Shown here: positions 5,550 to 6,955 of the stretch, in pieces
How the letters are laid out: the number at the start of each line of letters is the position of its first letter
Position numbering within the stretch: the stretch's first letter is position 1
Assembly (NCBI GenBank): GCA_905211485.1
Contig: CAJMAW010000147.1
Span: forward strand, 1-6,955
DNA from: an uncultured Lentisphaeria bacterium
GTDB taxonomy: Bacteria; Verrucomicrobiota; Lentisphaeria; Victivallales; UBA1829
Direction: 5' to 3'
Length of the DNA stretch: 6,955 bases
The notes under the pieces: model-generated
What the model was told of the DNA's origin: nothing
The model's database searches: none
The model's input: the letters and a program-made list of their open reading frames with translations, nothing else
Made by a program: the position numbers and the translations under genes

Positions 5550-5568
5550 GGCGGATACAAAATCCGCC
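5550..5568 (-). terminator. hairpin between capsid and decoration genes (weak terminator or mRNA-processing element)
   Basis: A 7-base perfect stem (GGCGGAT with ATCCGCC) around a 5-base loop lies 19 bases after the capsid stop codon, between the two genes. On the minus strand it is followed by TCTCACTTTC, not a run of T, so it is a poor intrinsic terminator. It could partly attenuate transcription or protect the 3' end of the capsid mRNA, letting capsid protein outnumber later products. This use is inference. Confidence 0.4.
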
Positions 5569-5587
5569 CCGCTTGTGCTTTGACTGC

Positions 5588-6955
5588 TTACGCGGCCCCG
5601 TTGGCTTTGACCATGCCGCGGTGATCCTGCTCGCGAACGCCAAGATCGAAATACACACGGAACCAGAGACCGAGGGTGTTGAAGTCCGTTTCGCCGCGCT
5701 CGACGGTCGGCGTGCGCTTCCCTTTCAGGAAGCCGATCTCCCAGGTATCGACCGTTTTCGGGTCGCCGAAGAGATACCACCCGGTCTGGCTGGATCCCTC
5801 GTAGGCGCTGTTGCCGAGATACGGCGAACTGATCACCTGAAGATTTTCATCGGAAAGCACATTCAGCGCCGGACGAACCGCGTTGTCCGTGCCGCTCATG
5901 ATGAGGGTCGCCCCCTGCGTCAGTTCGATCGCGAGATGCTTGAGCGCAGTCGGAACCAGCAGATATTTCGGTTCCACCGAGATCGGCTGACCGTCGGCAT
6001 CCACCTGATCCAGGAAGAGCTGGATCGCCTTCTTGAGCGAATCGGAACTCAGCGCCGAACTTGCGCCGGAGAGCAGGTTTTTGTGATTCGTGCTGAACAG
6101 CGCCTTGCCGTCCGCCTGCGCCGGATTCGAGAGAAGCCGGCTGAAAAACAGCTGATCGATCAGTCGCGCCGCCCGGTTGCCCATTGCCGTCGGCACTTTC
6201 ATAAACGAGCTCAAATCATCGTTGATGATCATTTTGCGCGTCAGGCAGAACTTTTTCCCGTAGGTGTCAAGCTGGTTTTTCGCGCTCTCTTCGATCAGTC
6301 CGCCGTCCTTGATCTCGCCGTCGGCGGCAATCGGAAGCAGATCGCCCACATCCGTCAGGCGGAAACGGTCGTTCTCCTTGAAGTCGTTGAGGTCGCCCGT
6401 GGAACACAGCTTCATGGCGATGATCGGCTGGGCCTCGTAGCTCTGCAGGAGTTTCTTGTTCGCCACGTTGCTCAGGATCCCCGGAAGCGAAACACTCGAG
6501 AACGCCGCACGGATCGTTTCATTGTCGAAGCCGCGGCTGTAAGGAATGCCGTCGAGTTTCATACATTCGATCAGGAGCTGCTTCAGCGGCATGTCCATTT
6601 CGGCCATCCCCGCTTCCACCGTTCGGGCCCCATAGGATTTCTCCAGCTGGTCGGCGCTCACTCCGACCCGGAGACACATTGCCGCTTCGATGGTCTTGCG
6701 CAACTCTCCGCCTTCCGGGGCGGTCTTCACGCTGATATTGACATTGGCGGCGGGACGTTCGGCACGGATCGTTTCGAGCACCTTCTTCGTCACCACTTCC
6801 GGCGTCCAGCCTCCGGCAATCGCCTCCCGTTCAATTTCCGGGAATTCACCGTCGCAGATCGCCTGAATCGCACTGATGCGTTCACGCTCGGCTTTGACGG
6901 CGTGATCCTGACGGACGACCTGGCGATGGACGCCGTGCAGCAATACGCCGAAAAC
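5588..6955 (-). CDS. phage major capsid protein, C-terminal 455 residues (5' end beyond window; possible protease fusion)
   Basis: The frame is open from the right edge with no credible start in the window: the TTG at 6943 has no ribosome site and the frame continues past it. Residues about 20-65 are a charged helical linker (KAERERISAIQAI, EIEREAIAGGWTPEVVTKK) followed by an Ala/Lys-rich region. This linker is typical of phages where a ClpP-like prohead protease is fused to the capsid protein. The capsid part begins near SLPGILSNVANKKLLQSYEA and runs through DLNDFKENDRFRLTDVGDL, FCLTRKMIINDDLSSF, GNRAARLIDQLFF, PKYLLVPTALKHLA and WYLFGDPKTVDTWEIGFL, with a final RVYFDLGVREQDHRGMVKANGA. It is an HK97-fold/Mu-gpT-like capsid protein. 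The protease itself, if present, is outside the window. Confidence 0.88.
   Translation of the reverse strand, partial: VFGVLLHGVHRQVVRQDHAVKAERERISAIQAICDGEFPEIEREAIAGGWTPEVVTKKVLETIRAERPAANVNISVKTAPEGGELRKTIEAAMCLRVGVSADQLEKSYGARTVEAGMAEMDMPLKQLLIECMKLDGIPYSRGFDNETIRAAFSSVSLPGILSNVANKKLLQSYEAQPIIAMKLCSTGDLNDFKENDRFRLTDVGDLLPIAADGEIKDGGLIEESAKNQLDTYGKKFCLTRKMIINDDLSSFMKVPTAMGNRAARLIDQLFFSRLLSNPAQADGKALFSTNHKNLLSGASSALSSDSLKKAIQLFLDQVDADGQPISVEPKYLLVPTALKHLAIELTQGATLIMSGTDNAVRPALNVLSDENLQVISSPYLGNSAYEGSSQTGWYLFGDPKTVDTWEIGFLKGKRTPTVERGETDFNTLGLWFRVYFDLGVREQDHRGMVKANGAA

Noticed and set aside
5513..5560. Longer N-terminus for the decoration protein starting at 5560
   Set aside because: The extra 16 residues (MYPPLTFKLNSRRFFT) are not part of the DUF2190 pattern, and the ribosome site at 5528-5523 points to the ATG at 5512.

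Overview
The window is a piece of a tailed-phage genome, most likely a prophage. It carries the capsid, head-completion and tail genes, all read on the minus strand from right to left, and one two-gene toxin-antitoxin cassette read on the plus strand. I saw no rRNA, tRNA, CRISPR array, integrase, attachment site or IS element. The phage genes are GC-rich with short gaps, stop/start overlaps and good Shine-Dalgarno sites (AAGGAG, GGAGG), as in a late operon of a siphovirus-type or Mu-like phage. The host cannot be fixed from this sequence. The protein flavours (protease-fused-type capsid protein, DUF2190/head-fibre protein, connector and terminator-like proteins) remind me of prophages of Gram-negative anaerobes and of the Planctomycetes/Lentisphaerae group, but that is an impression from memory.

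Head region (6955 to 4405, minus strand). The window opens inside a major capsid protein gene whose N-terminal part lies outside the window. A hairpin-containing gap of 75 bases follows. Next come a DUF2190-type decoration/head-fibre protein with a cysteine-containing C-terminal tail, a small head-tail joining protein, and a 77-78 residue coiled-coil plus single-membrane-span protein of unknown role.

Neck and tail region (4401 to 2404, minus strand). This holds a tail-terminator-like protein, an HK97-gp10-like tail completion protein, the major tail tube protein and a tail assembly chaperone. The end of the chaperone gene overlaps a second conserved-looking reading frame in the -1 frame that has no ATG, GTG or TTG start in its N-terminal part. 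This is the G/GT arrangement, in which a translational frameshift makes the longer chaperone just before the tape measure gene.

Toxin-antitoxin cassette (about 1739 to 2391, plus strand). A RelE/HigB-type toxin and an Xre-type HTH antitoxin overlap by 32 bases. They have their own sigma70-like promoter and a candidate palindromic operator. The cassette sits opposite to the phage operon, exactly between the chaperone end and the tape measure start, and its DNA is more AT-rich than its surroundings. It looks like a cargo ('moron') insertion.

Tape measure (1720 to 1, minus strand). The N-terminal 573 residues of the tape measure protein run off the left edge, ending in a 41-residue tandem repeat. 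Together the phage genes describe the path from capsid shell, through connector and terminator, to tail tube, chaperone and length-determining tape measure. The toxin-antitoxin pair is independent of that path and would act in the lysogen or host cell.
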